In this document: positions 1 through 8,802 of the stretch, one piece after another
Layout of the letters: each line of letters opens with the position of its first letter
Numbering within the stretch: the first letter of the stretch is position 1
Assembly (NCBI RefSeq): GCF_000722635.1
Contig: NZ_JOKH01000005.1
Location: forward strand, 44,464 to 108,463
Reading direction: 5' to 3'
DNA: 64,000 nucleotides
Origin: Endozoicomonas numazuensis
Lineage (GTDB): Bacteria; Pseudomonadota; Gammaproteobacteria; Pseudomonadales; Endozoicomonadaceae
Translations under genes and position numbers: made by a program
The notes under the pieces: generated by a model
Databases searched by the model: none
Seen by the model: the letters and a program-made list of their open reading frames with translations, nothing else
What the model was told of the DNA's origin: nothing

Positions 1-56
1 GAAATCAGGTGGCCACCTCCTGAACGTCGTGGTTCTTTGAAAGTCGGTCAGCAGCG

Positions 57-83
57 AAAATTTTCGCAGTAAGCAGCCAATAG
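57..83 (+). promoter_or_regulatory. Candidate sigma-28 promoter of the flagellin gene
   Basis: AAAA at 57-60 and GCCAATAG at 76-83 are separated by exactly 15 bases, close to the flagellar sigma-28 consensus TAAA-N15-GCCGATAA. The match is 3/4 and 6/8. A FliA-type sigma factor is encoded downstream at 5150, and flagellin is the classic class-3 target of that factor. The assignment is by consensus only. Confidence 0.4.
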
Positions 84-107
84 TGCTGTAAATAATGCTG
101 TAAATAA
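84..107 (+). repeat. Two tandem 12-bp repeats in the flagellin leader
   Basis: TGCTGTAAATAA occurs twice head to tail (84-95 and 96-107), directly after the candidate promoter and before the flagellin ribosome binding site. It would lie at the start of, or within, the 5' untranslated leader. Slippage here would change leader length without touching the protein. Confidence 0.75.
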
Positions 108-137
108 TGAATGAATCCATCGGATGGAGAAACCAAC

Positions 138-941
138 ATGGTAATGTCAGTAAACTCCAACATTGCATCACTGAACGCCCAGCGTAACCTGACTACCAGT
201 CAGAGCATGCTGCAGACAGCTATGCAACGTTTATCTTCAGGTCTTCGTATCAACAGCGCCAAGGATGATGCTGCAGGCCTGCAAATTTCTAACAAGATGA
301 CTACCCAGATCCGTGGTCTGTCAGTAGCCATCAAGAACGCTAACGATGGTATCTCTCTGGCTCAGACTGCTGAAGGTGCCATGCAGGAAATAACCAACTC
401 ATTGCAGCGTATGCGTGAGCTGGCTCTGCAGGCTGCTAACGGAACCTATGCCACCGCTGACCGTACTTCCCTGAACGCTGAATTCACCGCATTGCAGAGT
501 GAAATCACCCGCATCAGCAGTACTACTGAGTTCAATGGTCAAACACTATTGAATGCGACTCAGAACTTCACTGCTGCGGTTAACTACACCGATGGTACTG
601 GTGTAACGATTTCTCTGACAGCGGTGAGTATCACAGCCAGTGGTAACATCAGTACAGTGTCTGCTGCTACTACTGCACTGGGTCAAGTCGATGCTGATAT
701 TTCTTCTATTGATGGTCAGAGAGCTGGACTGGGTGCCGCCCAGAACCGTCTGACTTCGACTATCAATAACTTGTCTAATATCCGTGAAAACATGTCTGCT
801 TCACGTAGCCGTATCCTGGATACAGACTTTGCTACTGAAACAGCCAACCTGACCAAGTACCAGATCATGCAACAGGCTGGTACAGCTGTTCTTGCTCAGG
901 CTAATCAGGTACCTCAGAACGTTCTGTCTCTGCTCAGATAA
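138..941 (+). CDS. lafA: Flagellin, lateral type (LafA)
   Basis: This is the structural subunit of the flagellar filament, 268 residues from the start chosen. The N terminus has the conserved flagellin D0/D1 core ([14 protein letters not shown], then [15 protein letters not shown] near residues 35-50) and the C terminus has the matching helix ending in NVLSLLR. The variable middle is very short, as in compact lateral flagellins. The start at 138 is preferred because GGAG at 126-129 is 8 bases upstream; an in-frame ATG at 111 lacks this. The following genes fliD, fliS, fliT, fliK, fliL, fliA, motA and motB repeat the Vibrio lafABCDEFSTU order, which supports the lateral designation. Confidence 0.93.
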   Translation: MVMSVNSNIASLNAQRNLTTSQSMLQTAMQRLSSGLRINSAKDDAAGLQISNKMTTQIRGLSVAIKNANDGISLAQTAEGAMQEITNSLQRMRELALQAANGTYATADRTSLNAEFTALQSEITRISSTTEFNGQTLLNATQNFTAAVNYTDGTGVTISLTAVSITASGNISTVSAATTALGQVDADISSIDGQRAGLGAAQNRLTSTINNLSNIRENMSASRSRILDTDFATETANLTKYQIMQQAGTAVLAQANQVPQNVLSLLR

Positions 942-976
942 GTTCTGGACGATTGACTTAGAATCACCCGCAGTAG

Positions 977-1002
977 GGAGGCGCCTGGCGCCTCCTTTTT
1001 TA
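977..1002 (+). terminator. Rho-independent terminator after flagellin
   Basis: GGAGGCGCC (977-985) and GGCGCCTCC (987-995) form a perfect 9-bp inverted repeat followed by six T residues. It lies 36 bp after the flagellin stop and would isolate or attenuate highly expressed flagellin transcription from fliD. Confidence 0.85.
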
Positions 1003-1060
1003 TATAAAGAGGTCGATAACGTCAGAACCAGAGTTAATTTAAAAAAGTGGGAGTGGGGCT

Positions 1061-2416
1061 ATGTTTTCAGTCAGTGGTTTTAATTCGGGCCTGGATGTTA
1101 ATGCCATGGTGACAACTCTGGTTCAGGCAGAGCGTGCACCGAAGGAATCCCAGATCACCCGTTCCCGAAATGCTTACAGCGTTGAGCTGACCGCTCTGGG
1201 ATCCATCCAGAGTGCTATTGATACCTTTCAGAAAGCAGTAGCCAAGTTAAATAACGCCGATTCTTTTCAGGCCAGAACAACAACGCTCTCTGATGCGGAT
1301 GCCATGTCAGTCACCGCAGGCAGCGCTTCAGTCAAAGGTACTTACAAACTCCAGGTTAACTCGCTTGCCAGTAATCACAGTCTTGCCACGGGTACTTTTC
1401 AGGATACCGATACTTTTGGAACAGGCAGCCTGACCGTTAATCTGGGAGGAGATAGTTTTAATATCACGCTGGATAACAGCAACAATACCCTTGCGGGCAT
1501 CAAAGATGCTATCAACTCAGCATCTGATAACCCTGGTGTACAGGCGACCATGATCAATGATGGCAGCGGTAAAAGGCTGCTTCTGACCAGTAATAAATCT
1601 GGAGCTGCAAACAGTGTCAGTGTGGATGGCAGCGCTTTGACCGTGGGTGGCAGTGATAAAAGTCTGACTACAGGCATTTCAGAGTTAAGTCCTGCCCGAA
1701 ATGCTGAAATTGTGTTGGGGGAAGGGGCTGGGCAGATCACAATCTCTTCATCAGAGAATCGCTTCGAAAACCTGATTGATGGTGTCACGATTGATGTAAA
1801 ACAGGTGACGTCTGATCCAGTGACGCTTGAAATAGCTGAGAAACCTTCAGCCGCAGAGGATGCGATCAAAGAGTTTGTTGATGCCTACAATGCTCTGATC
1901 AACAAGATAAACGAGCTCAGCTTATACCAGCCTGGCCAGGACGCTGCTGCGTTGGTTGGAGACGCGACTATCCGATCCATGCAAAGTCAGGTCAGAAGAA
2001 TTATCAGTGATAACCCAGGGGCGGGGAATGTAAAAATGCTGGCCGATCTGGGTATCAAAACTCAGTCGGATGGAACCCTGTCAATTGCCTCCAGCCAGCT
2101 GACAGAAGCAGTAAACAGCCACTTCGGTGAGCTTGCTGCATTCTTTACCGGGGACTCAGGCATGGCCGGAAAGCTAAATAATCTTCTGGATGCTTATGAC
2201 AAGAGTGATGGTATCTTCAAGGATCGAATGGATACCCTGAACCAGAATCTGAAAAAGCTTGATGAAGACAGGCTGGCTCTGGATGTTCGAATGGAAACCT
2301 TTGAAAGCTACCTGCGCGATCGCTTTCTGGCTATGGAAACTCTGGTAGGGCAATTGAATGCTACCAGCCAGTACCTGACCAATAATCTGGCGGGCTTAAA
2401 TAATGGGAGTAACTAA
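1061..2416 (+). CDS. fliD: Flagellar filament cap protein FliD (LafB)
   Basis: This is the filament-cap (hook-associated protein 2) homologue, 451 residues, which assembles at the filament tip and guides flagellin insertion. The N-terminal FliD signature is visible (SGFNSGLDVNAMVTTLVQAE at residues 4-23), followed by the beta-rich central domains with SVKGTYKLQVNSLA near residue 90. The C-terminal coiled region ends in TSQYLTNNLAGLN. GTGGGG lies just upstream of the start. The gene is between the flagellin terminator and fliS, as in lateral flagellar operons. Exported through the flagellar type III apparatus. Confidence 0.93.
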   Translation: MFSVSGFNSGLDVNAMVTTLVQAERAPKESQITRSRNAYSVELTALGSIQSAIDTFQKAVAKLNNADSFQARTTTLSDADAMSVTAGSASVKGTYKLQVNSLASNHSLATGTFQDTDTFGTGSLTVNLGGDSFNITLDNSNNTLAGIKDAINSASDNPGVQATMINDGSGKRLLLTSNKSGAANSVSVDGSALTVGGSDKSLTTGISELSPARNAEIVLGEGAGQITISSSENRFENLIDGVTIDVKQVTSDPVTLEIAEKPSAAEDAIKEFVDAYNALINKINELSLYQPGQDAAALVGDATIRSMQSQVRRIISDNPGAGNVKMLADLGIKTQSDGTLSIASSQLTEAVNSHFGELAAFFTGDSGMAGKLNNLLDAYDKSDGIFKDRMDTLNQNLKKLDEDRLALDVRMETFESYLRDRFLAMETLVGQLNATSQYLTNNLAGLNNGSN

Positions 2417-2456
2417 ACGATATAGAGTGGAGTAATCATCGTCGCAGGAACTCCAT

Positions 2457-2864
2457 ATGGCAAATTCCGCTGCAGTAAATGCCTACAGCAAGGTTCAGGG
2501 AGGCATCGCTGCTGAAGTAGCAACCCCGCAGAAACTGGTTCAGTTACTTTTCAGTGCTTTGATGAAAGACCTTCATCAGGCTCGAGGCTTTATGGAGCGT
2601 AAACAGCGTCGTGAAAAAGCCCAGTGTATCGATAAAGCCCTGGATATCCTTATTACCCTGAATAGCTCTATTGACATGCAGGCTGGCGGTGAGATCTCTG
2701 CAAATCTCCGCGCGCTTTACCAATATTGTATGCAGGGGCTGATTCAATCCAATGCTCAGGACGATACGAATAAGCTGGAAGAAGTCATTGGGTTGATGGG
2801 AGAAATCAAGTCAGCCTGGGATGCGATCTCTGATGGCTCAGAGGTGACTGATGAAAAATCCTGA
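2457..2864 (+). CDS. fliS: Flagellin export chaperone FliS (LafC)
   Basis: A small, predicted all-helical protein of 135 residues that keeps flagellin unpolymerised in the cytoplasm and delivers it to the export gate. The family core AYSKVQGGIA followed by TPQKLVQLLFSALMKDLHQA (residues about 9-41) is characteristic of FliS. The next gene, fliT, starts inside its last codons (14-bp overlap), so the two are translationally coupled. Confidence 0.92.
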   Translation: MANSAAVNAYSKVQGGIAAEVATPQKLVQLLFSALMKDLHQARGFMERKQRREKAQCIDKALDILITLNSSIDMQAGGEISANLRALYQYCMQGLIQSNAQDDTNKLEEVIGLMGEIKSAWDAISDGSEVTDEKS

Positions 2865-3168
2865 CATCGTAAAAGAAAAACTTCAGGAAGCGATTCACAA
2901 TCTGAGTACAGCTACTCGGAATAAGGACTGGACCACACTTGAAGCTCTGGATTCTGAAGCTCGTCAGGCTATAGAAGACGCTTTAGAAAATGGCTCTTCG
3001 CCTTCTGAAGAAGTCAAACGACTGCTGGGTGATCTGCAAATGCTGTATCAGGAAATGATTTCTGCCTGCCAGCTTGAACGAGATCATATACAAGAGCAGT
3101 TAATGGCCAGCAAACGCCGCCAGGCAGCCATTGATAGCTATCAGCAAAGTGACAAGAGCCGAGGCTGA
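2851..3168 (+). CDS. fliT: FliT-like flagellar chaperone (LafD)
   Basis: A 105-residue, highly charged and predicted helical protein overlapping fliS by 14 bp and fliK by 1 bp. FliT proteins bind the FliD cap protein and in enteric bacteria also restrain FlhDC. Sequence conservation in this family is weak, and the call rests on size, helical character (KLQEAIHNLSTATRNKDW) and the fliD-fliS-fliT-fliK order. Its role in chaperoning the local FliD is inference. Confidence 0.75.
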   Translation: MKNPDIVKEKLQEAIHNLSTATRNKDWTTLEALDSEARQAIEDALENGSSPSEEVKRLLGDLQMLYQEMISACQLERDHIQEQLMASKRRQAAIDSYQQSDKSRG

Positions 3169-4412
3169 TGGACAGTTTACCCGCTCTGGATCTTGCCAGC
3201 ATTCTGCCCATACCTGCTGGTGAAAATCAGGCTATTCATCCCAATACTCAGGTACTTGCCAGCGCTCCTTTTCAGCAGTCGAATGTTTCTGCTCATTCTT
3301 CGAAAAGTGAGAACTCGTTCGATGCTTTGCTGAATTTGTTATCAACTCAACAAGCTCATGTTATTGAAGGCTCAGCTCAGCTGAGAACATTGCCAGAGCC
3401 ATTGCCATCCAGTTTGAAACCGTCTCACCACTTGCCACCAGAACTGGCAGAGTTGGCCATTTCTTCCGATCCGGTAGTGGATTATAATCAGGGGCTGCCA
3501 AATCTACAGGCTCTGGCACAGAATATTCCTGCCCAACCCGCTGATACCGCTGATTACTCGCTTCAGAAACTAATGCCTCAGTCTATGGGGACAGCTCTCC
3601 TACCGGGCTCACTATCAGATCAAACAGGCTTGAAGTCTGAGGCTGGAAAAGTATCAGAGCATCAACCTCTGATGAGACATGAAGAGGTCAGGCCATTAAA
3701 AGATGCTTTGACACTGGATGGAAAGTCGTTCCCCAAGTCTGAGCCTTATCCGGAAAATAGAGAGTTTAAACCAGAGCTATCCGTTCGAGACTTTAAAGTG
3801 TTAGAAACCACTCCCAGATTGGAAGCCAGCATCAAAGCTGAGCCCCAGTCCACGGTATCAAACACTCAGAACACTACGACTACTCCCTTGAACTTAACGG
3901 TTCAAGCGCCTGTTCAGTCAGTAGAACCAAAAATATTTAATGCGCCCGTTTCCCCACAGACAGAGGCTCAGCCCTCTATGACCATGCGCCTTAAAGAGTT
4001 TCAGGATTTCCCGAATGCCATGGGAAACCGACTGGCCTGGTTGGCAAATAATGAACAAAAAACAGCGATTATTCGGCTTGATCCACCAGAGTTAGGGAAG
4101 CTTGAGTTATTGCTCAATATTGATGGTGATAAGGTTACTGTGAACTTTCAGGCTTCAGGCAATGCTGTTCGTGAGCTGATTTTGCAACAGATTGATCGTC
4201 TTCGAATGGCTATGGCGGATCATGATCTGGATCTGGTTAATGTCGATGTTTCTGCTGAAAGGGAATCTGATAGAGAAAAGGATGAATTCCACTCTTCTCC
4301 CGCTTCTTCAGTTTCAAACCCCATGGTCGATGAGAGTACTGATGAAAGCGGCAGCTTGATATCAGGCTCCTACACGGCTGTATCCACAGGGTTTCTGGAT
4401 ACTTTCGCCTGA
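3168..4412 (+). CDS. fliK: Flagellar hook-length control protein FliK (LafE)
   Basis: A 414-residue secreted molecular ruler that sets hook length and switches export specificity from rod/hook to filament substrates. Residues 1-260 are low-complexity and Pro/Ser/Gln-rich as in other FliK proteins. The conserved C-terminal domain begins near residue 270 and contains TAIIRLDPPELGKLELLLNI followed by VTVNFQASGNAVRELI and the LRMAMADHDLDLVNVDVS segment. The start codon overlaps the fliT stop (TGATG). Confidence 0.9.
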   Translation: MDSLPALDLASILPIPAGENQAIHPNTQVLASAPFQQSNVSAHSSKSENSFDALLNLLSTQQAHVIEGSAQLRTLPEPLPSSLKPSHHLPPELAELAISSDPVVDYNQGLPNLQALAQNIPAQPADTADYSLQKLMPQSMGTALLPGSLSDQTGLKSEAGKVSEHQPLMRHEEVRPLKDALTLDGKSFPKSEPYPENREFKPELSVRDFKVLETTPRLEASIKAEPQSTVSNTQNTTTTPLNLTVQAPVQSVEPKIFNAPVSPQTEAQPSMTMRLKEFQDFPNAMGNRLAWLANNEQKTAIIRLDPPELGKLELLLNIDGDKVTVNFQASGNAVRELILQQIDRLRMAMADHDLDLVNVDVSAERESDREKDEFHSSPASSVSNPMVDESTDESGSLISGSYTAVSTGFLDTFA

Positions 4413-4439
4413 TTACTGGCCTCTGCTGCTGAATATTGT

Positions 4440-4625
4440 TTGTACTATGAAAAACATTTTTCTGCGTCGATTTTTATGTATGAGAGTGGTGCAAAACGTT
4501 TTTCTTCGCTCATGGCTGTTTCCTTTCTCTAAGGACATTTTATTACTGTGAAAGTTACGCCGGTAAAGGCTTTGTAGATAATTTCATGGTTCGAGGGGAG
4601 CTGCATTTTGGCTCAGGGCGGTTCA
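4440..4625 (-). repeat. Two degenerate copies of the dispersed hairpin repeat between fliK and fliL
   Basis: The 232-bp gap between fliK and fliL holds no gene. It contains a decayed reverse-orientation repeat at about 4440-4515 (TACTATGAAAAA ... CGCTCATGGCTGTTTCC) and a second at about 4541-4625 (TTACTGTGAAA ... GGGGAGCTGCATTTTGG). Both resemble the better copy at 55738-55829. They separate the late genes from fliL-fliA-motAB. Confidence 0.65.
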
Positions 4626-4644
4626 AAGCTTACAGGGCAGAGTT

Positions 4645-5139
4645 ATGGCTGATGAAGAAATAGAGGGTGGATCAGAGAACCCACAGAAAAGCTCTGGTAA
4701 ATCACTGATGATTATCATTGTTTTACTATTGCTGATCATGGTGGGGGGAGGAGGCTTTGCAGGCTGGTATTTCATGAGCGCGCAATCAAAGCCCTCTGAA
4801 ACTGAAGAAGCCCTCAAACCGGAGGTGCCGAAATTTGTCACATTAGAGCCCTTTGTTATCAGTTTGCAGACACAAGGGCGACCCCGTTACATGCAGATTA
4901 AATTAACTCTGATGAGCCGTGACGAAGGTGCTGTGGAAGTCCTTAAAACTTATATCCCGCTGATTCGAAATGCCATCGTCAACTACCTCAGTCAGATGAC
5001 CTATAAGGAAGCAACGGCCAAGGAAGCGACGGATCAGATTCGACATAACACTATTGAACGAGTCAATGAGTTACTGACGGCAGAGCGGTCTACTGTAGTA
5101 CTGGATGATTTGTTGATTACTGACCTGGTGGTTCAATAA
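4645..5139 (+). CDS. fliL: Flagellar basal-body protein FliL (LafF)
   Basis: A 164-residue inner-membrane protein that surrounds the stator units at the basal body and supports motor torque. A short charged cytoplasmic N terminus is followed by one transmembrane helix (LMIIIVLLLLIMVGGGGFAG, about residues 25-44) and a periplasmic domain with FVTLEPFVISLQ and YMQIKLTLMSRD motifs. It leads the fliL-fliA-motA-motB run, in keeping with its functional link to the stator. Confidence 0.92.
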   Translation: MADEEIEGGSENPQKSSGKSLMIIIVLLLLIMVGGGGFAGWYFMSAQSKPSETEEALKPEVPKFVTLEPFVISLQTQGRPRYMQIKLTLMSRDEGAVEVLKTYIPLIRNAIVNYLSQMTYKEATAKEATDQIRHNTIERVNELLTAERSTVVLDDLLITDLVVQ

Positions 5140-5149
5140 GCGGAAAGTA

Positions 5150-5956
5150 ATGGCCATGCCAGACTCATACCCGTCAACCGGGAATCATCAGTATCCGGGT
5201 TCTGATAAGAAACAGTCAGGCATTTCCACAGTGCATGGCAGTGGGATAATGGCTTATAGCCAGGCACAACAGTTTGATGTCAAAGAGCTGGTTCATAACC
5301 ATACCAGTCTGGTGAAAAAAACAGCATTGCACTTAATGGGAATGACAGGCAGTACGGTTTCTCTGGACGATCTGATTCAATCAGGGCTGGTAGGGTTGCT
5401 GGAGGCAGCCAGAAGATACGATGGTCGAGGTTTGGCCGGGTTCAGAAAATTTGCTCAGTTGAGAATTCGTGGAGCCATGATTGATCAACTGAGAGCCATT
5501 GATGGACGACCAAGATCGTTCAGGGAAGGCAGCAGGGATATTCGCAAGGCGATCAAAACCCTGGAAGGGCGTCTTGGGCGAGCACCCAGAGAAAGGGAAA
5601 TCGCTGAAGAGCTCGGTGTAGAGATTCATGAGTATCAGCAGATGCTGATTGAAGGCAATATCAGTCATATCGTCAGTCTGGAAGATTTGGTTGCAGGCAG
5701 TGACGGAGTCTCATATCAGCAGCCTTCAGAAAACCATGAAGAGAAAGGATTGCAAGGCAGTGTTCTGGCATCAGCTCTGGGTCAACTGTCAGAACGAGAG
5801 CAGTTACTGCTGAATCTTTATTATGAGTATGAGCTCAATATGAAGGAAGTAGCCCAGGTGCTTGAAGTCACGGAAGCCAGAGTGTGTCAATTGCACCGAC
5901 AGGCTTTAATGCAGTTGAAAACCATTCTGCAGGCTGGAAAAGACAGGGAGGTTTGA
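5150..5956 (+). CDS. fliA: Flagellar sigma-28 factor FliA (LafS)
   Basis: An RNA polymerase sigma factor for late flagellar genes, 268 residues. Region 2 contains LDDLIQSGLVGLLEAARRYD and FAQLRIRGAMIDQLRAID, the FliA/WhiG form; region 4 is QLSEREQLLLNLYYEYEL ... EVTEARVCQLHRQAL. GGAAAG precedes the start used here. An internal ATG at 5249 would give 235 residues, the usual FliA size, and the extra 33 residues look unstructured, so the start is uncertain. It lies inside the lateral locus 3 bp before motA; the candidate anti-sigma FlgM is at 18763. Confidence 0.92.
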   Translation: MAMPDSYPSTGNHQYPGSDKKQSGISTVHGSGIMAYSQAQQFDVKELVHNHTSLVKKTALHLMGMTGSTVSLDDLIQSGLVGLLEAARRYDGRGLAGFRKFAQLRIRGAMIDQLRAIDGRPRSFREGSRDIRKAIKTLEGRLGRAPREREIAEELGVEIHEYQQMLIEGNISHIVSLEDLVAGSDGVSYQQPSENHEEKGLQGSVLASALGQLSEREQLLLNLYYEYELNMKEVAQVLEVTEARVCQLHRQALMQLKTILQAGKDREV

Positions 5957-5959
5957 CCA

Positions 5960-6826
5960 GTGCTCATTCTGTTTGGATTGATAGTCCTTTTTGCCAGTAT
6001 ATTTGGTGGCTATGTTTTGGCCCAAGGGAAAATGCTGGCACTCTGGCAACCTTACGAAATATTGATCATCGTAGGTGGAGCGTTTGGAGCGATGGTCATT
6101 GCCAATCCTCCGCAGGTGCTTCGAGCTATTGGCAGGCATACCAAATATGTTTTTGCCGGCACTGGATTCAATAAAACCTATTACGATGAACTCATGCATT
6201 TATTGAATGCAGTTTTTGTCATCCTCCGTCGTCAGGGGGGTAGAAAGACGCTCGAAGAGCATATAGAAAACCCTGCCGACAGTGCTTTGTTTAATACATA
6301 TCCCCGAATCGCCAGCACCCCCCATGTACAAAACTTTATTGTCGATAACCTCCGTCTTGTTTTGGTTGAATCTATTGAAACCCATGAACTTGAAGCGCTT
6401 ATCGAAGAAGAAATGCACAACCATGAAGTAGAGATGACACGGCCTGTTCAGGCTCTGATGACCACTGCTGATGCTCTGCCGGGGTTCGGCATTATGGCTG
6501 CTGTATTGGGTATTGTAATCACCATGCAGTCTCTGGACGGTCCTGCTGGACAGATTGGTACTCATATTGCCGCGGCTCTGGTAGGCACTTTCATGGGGGT
6601 CTTTCTTGGTTACGGTGTAGTAGGACCTCTGGCAGCAGCCATTGAGCACTCAATCAAGTATGAAATGAAGGCTTATGAACTGATTAAGACGTCTATTGTC
6701 AGTCATCATGGGGGCACACCTCCGGAAATTTCCGTTGATGCGGGTCGTAAAATGCTGTTTGGGGAAAACAGGCCTTCATTCACTGAGATGGAAGGAATCA
6801 TCAGTGAAAAGAAACAAAAAACCTGA
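5960..6826 (+). CDS. motA: Flagellar motor stator protein MotA (LafT)
   Basis: A 288-residue inner-membrane stator subunit that with MotB conducts protons and pushes on FliG. Four hydrophobic segments are visible, two near the N terminus (from residue 1 and from about 33) and two near residues 165-225 (PGFGIMAAVLGIVITMQS and AALVGTFMGVFLGYG). The size and the long cytoplasmic loop fit the proton-type MotA of E. coli rather than the shorter PomA. A GTG start is preceded by GGGAGG. FliA is 3 bp upstream and motB follows. Confidence 0.94.
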   Translation: MLILFGLIVLFASIFGGYVLAQGKMLALWQPYEILIIVGGAFGAMVIANPPQVLRAIGRHTKYVFAGTGFNKTYYDELMHLLNAVFVILRRQGGRKTLEEHIENPADSALFNTYPRIASTPHVQNFIVDNLRLVLVESIETHELEALIEEEMHNHEVEMTRPVQALMTTADALPGFGIMAAVLGIVITMQSLDGPAGQIGTHIAAALVGTFMGVFLGYGVVGPLAAAIEHSIKYEMKAYELIKTSIVSHHGGTPPEISVDAGRKMLFGENRPSFTEMEGIISEKKQKT

Positions 6827-6861
6827 TTCAGGATCTTCTCGCCTCTTCAAGGTAACGTCCT

Positions 6862-7806
6862 GTGAGCTATGAGAAAAAAACCATTGTCATAAAACGTGTT
6901 CTGCATGGACACGGAGGTCACCATGGCGGCGGGTGGAAAGTCGCTCTGGCTGACTTTGCTCTGGCCATGATGGCGCTCTTTCTGGTGCTATGGCTGTTGA
7001 ATGTCGCCGATGATGATCAAAAAGCTGCCATTGCCGCCTATTTTGCCGATCCCGGTGCTTTTCGTCATAAAAGCAGTCTGAGTCCAATAGACTTTGGTGG
7101 TAAGCAGACCATCATGAATATAGAGGGTGAAGGCCTGGCGATGAAAGGTCGGGAAGGGCCTGAAATTATTGGTGACGGAAACGCTACTACCCAAAACAAG
7201 GACCCTGATTTCAAACCTTTTATGGATGAACTCCAGAGTTTGATTATTGGTTTGAAAAAAGAGAAAGAGTTCTATGACTATATTCACCTGGAAATGTTGC
7301 CTGAAGGCTTGAGAATCGTCATTTTAGACAGTGATAAAGGAGATATGTTTCGCAGTGGTAGCTCGGCAATCACTCCTTTCTACGAAGATCTGTTAGTGGC
7401 CATTGCACCTATCATTGCCAGAGCAAAGCGACCATTGATGGTGAGTGGACACACTGACTCCGTAGCGTATGCGCGAAATGACTATTCAAACTGGGAGTTG
7501 TCGAGCAGTCGTGCTCAGGTAGCCAGAAGAGCGCTGGTTCATGGTGGCGTCCCTGATCAACAAGTACTGTTTGTCGTGGGTATGGCGGACAGGGTTCCAC
7601 GCATGATTGATGATCCTGAAAGCGGAGCCAATCGTCGAATAGAAATCCTGCTGTTGAATGAGGTGACCGAACATCAGATGGTCGATATGTTTGCTCCTGT
7701 GGATGAGCGTCACGATAAAGACCACCCGGTGGGTAACAGCGCAGTGAAAGAAGCAAAGAGCAGAGCCGAAGCGAATCAGTTGCCTGAGGCGTATCAGCCA
7801 GAATAG
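6862..7806 (+). CDS. motB: Flagellar motor stator protein MotB (LafU)
   Basis: A 314-residue stator subunit. One N-terminal transmembrane helix carries the ion-binding aspartate (WKVALADFALAMMALFLVLW, about residues 22-41). A periplasmic OmpA-like peptidoglycan-binding domain follows, with PLMVSGHTDS, NWELSSSRAQVARRALV and GANRRIEI. The start codon is GTG at 6862. Its stop is 10 bp from the convergent flgA stop, with only a weak hairpin (CAGATT-TAAT-AATCTG, 7812-7827) between. Confidence 0.94.
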   Translation: MSYEKKTIVIKRVLHGHGGHHGGGWKVALADFALAMMALFLVLWLLNVADDDQKAAIAAYFADPGAFRHKSSLSPIDFGGKQTIMNIEGEGLAMKGREGPEIIGDGNATTQNKDPDFKPFMDELQSLIIGLKKEKEFYDYIHLEMLPEGLRIVILDSDKGDMFRSGSSAITPFYEDLLVAIAPIIARAKRPLMVSGHTDSVAYARNDYSNWELSSSRAQVARRALVHGGVPDQQVLFVVGMADRVPRMIDDPESGANRRIEILLLNEVTEHQMVDMFAPVDERHDKDHPVGNSAVKEAKSRAEANQLPEAYQPE

Positions 7807-7816
7807 GGTGTCAGAT

Positions 7817-8536
7817 TTAATAATCTGCTTTAACCTTTCCTTTATCGACCACTCGAGCCACAACTACCTTACCTGACCTCAGGTTTCTTACACTGATCTG
7901 GTCGTACTTCTGACCTTTTTGCAGGGCAATACCGGGCATGGTGACCTGAAAGCCTGCGGCGCCAGCAATAATCGTTACTTTATCTCCCTTACCGACCAGA
8001 TCGGCTGCTCTTAACAAACGTCGGGTGATCACTTTGTCCTGAGAGATGGATCGCCTGGTTTTCTGTCCAGCGACTGATTCTATATCGGTAAAGTAGCCTT
8101 GTTTTAACCTGGCTACATCCCAGTCTCTCAAGTGCAGTTGTTCCGAGAAGATCTGTTCATCCCTTTCCAGTGCAACACCACTGACAACAACCGGTAGATA
8201 AATGGCCACTTCTGCTTTAACCAGAGTATTCCATGATGCTCCCTTCTTACAGCTGACCCTGGTGCTAACATTACCCAGCGGTTTCTTTGATGAATTGACC
8301 AGAGACACGGAAGGTTCAGTGTCGCATAAAGGCAGTCTATTCAGTCCGGGTGGTGGTTTAAGCAGAACAGTGTATTGACTGGAATTCAGACTTTTTGAAT
8401 AAGTGCTTACCTGCTGTTCAAGAAATTGATCGACAGCCTGAAGGATCTGTTCTTCCGAAACCCGATCAGAGCCTTGGGTCAAAGCAGAAAGGGTCAGCAG
8501 TGGAATCAGGGCAATTGAGTACCAGTATCTTTTCAT
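7817..8536 (-). CDS. flgA: Flagellar P-ring assembly chaperone FlgA
   Basis: A 239-residue periplasmic protein with a signal peptide (MKRYWYSIALIPLLTLSALT) and a C-terminal SAF-type domain (KVTIIAGAAGFQVTMPGIAL ... ISVRNLRSGKVVVARVVDKG). It assists assembly of the FlgI P ring in the peptidoglycan layer. It is transcribed away from flgB, sharing a 266-bp divergent intergenic region. Unlike the common flgA-flgM-flgN cluster, flgM and flgN are not next to it here but lie after flgL. Confidence 0.92.
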   Translation of the reverse strand: MKRYWYSIALIPLLTLSALTQGSDRVSEEQILQAVDQFLEQQVSTYSKSLNSSQYTVLLKPPPGLNRLPLCDTEPSVSLVNSSKKPLGNVSTRVSCKKGASWNTLVKAEVAIYLPVVVSGVALERDEQIFSEQLHLRDWDVARLKQGYFTDIESVAGQKTRRSISQDKVITRRLLRAADLVGKGDKVTIIAGAAGFQVTMPGIALQKGQKYDQISVRNLRSGKVVVARVVDKGKVKADY

Positions 8537-8713
8537 AACTTACTGGAGGAAAATCCTTTCCAGTTACCGGTTACATCCGGAAAACACCCGGTCACAGAGG
8601 AAGGAAGTTTCCGCCTTTCTCCCTGTACTTTTTTCTTTCAGGTTAACCCTTTGGACTGACTGAAACCAGAGAGAATCTACAGAATAAGACTTTAAAGTCA
8701 GAATATAAAAAGT

Positions 8714-8729
8714 TGGCATGCTATTCGCT
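8714..8729 (+). promoter_or_regulatory. Sigma-54 type promoter upstream of flgB
   Basis: TGGCATGCTATTCGCT fits the sigma-54 consensus TGGCACG-N4-TTGCW with the GG and GC dinucleotides at the required spacing and only two mismatched consensus bases. It lies 73 bp before flgB and would drive the flgBCDEFGHIJKL operon. The LafK activator at 29317-30693 is the obvious candidate to act on it. Both the site match and the activator gene are seen; the link is inference. Confidence 0.72.
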
Positions 8730-8802
8730 TGTAGATCTTGATGCAGATTCCTGACGCTGTTTTAGAGGTGTACAGGAAATCATTGGCTCAAGGGACTGAA
8801 CC

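Noticed and set aside
1012-1019. GTCGATAA before fliD as a sigma-28 minus-10 element
   Set aside because: It matches 7 of 8 consensus bases, but no TAAA-like box lies 15 bases upstream; that position is inside the flagellin terminator.
1399-1869. 156-codon reverse frame inside fliD
   Set aside because: It is the complement of well-conserved FliD coding sequence with no ribosome site.
7812-7827. Strong terminator between motB and flgA
   Set aside because: The stem is only six A+T-rich pairs with no proper T run, so it is mentioned only as a weak hairpin.
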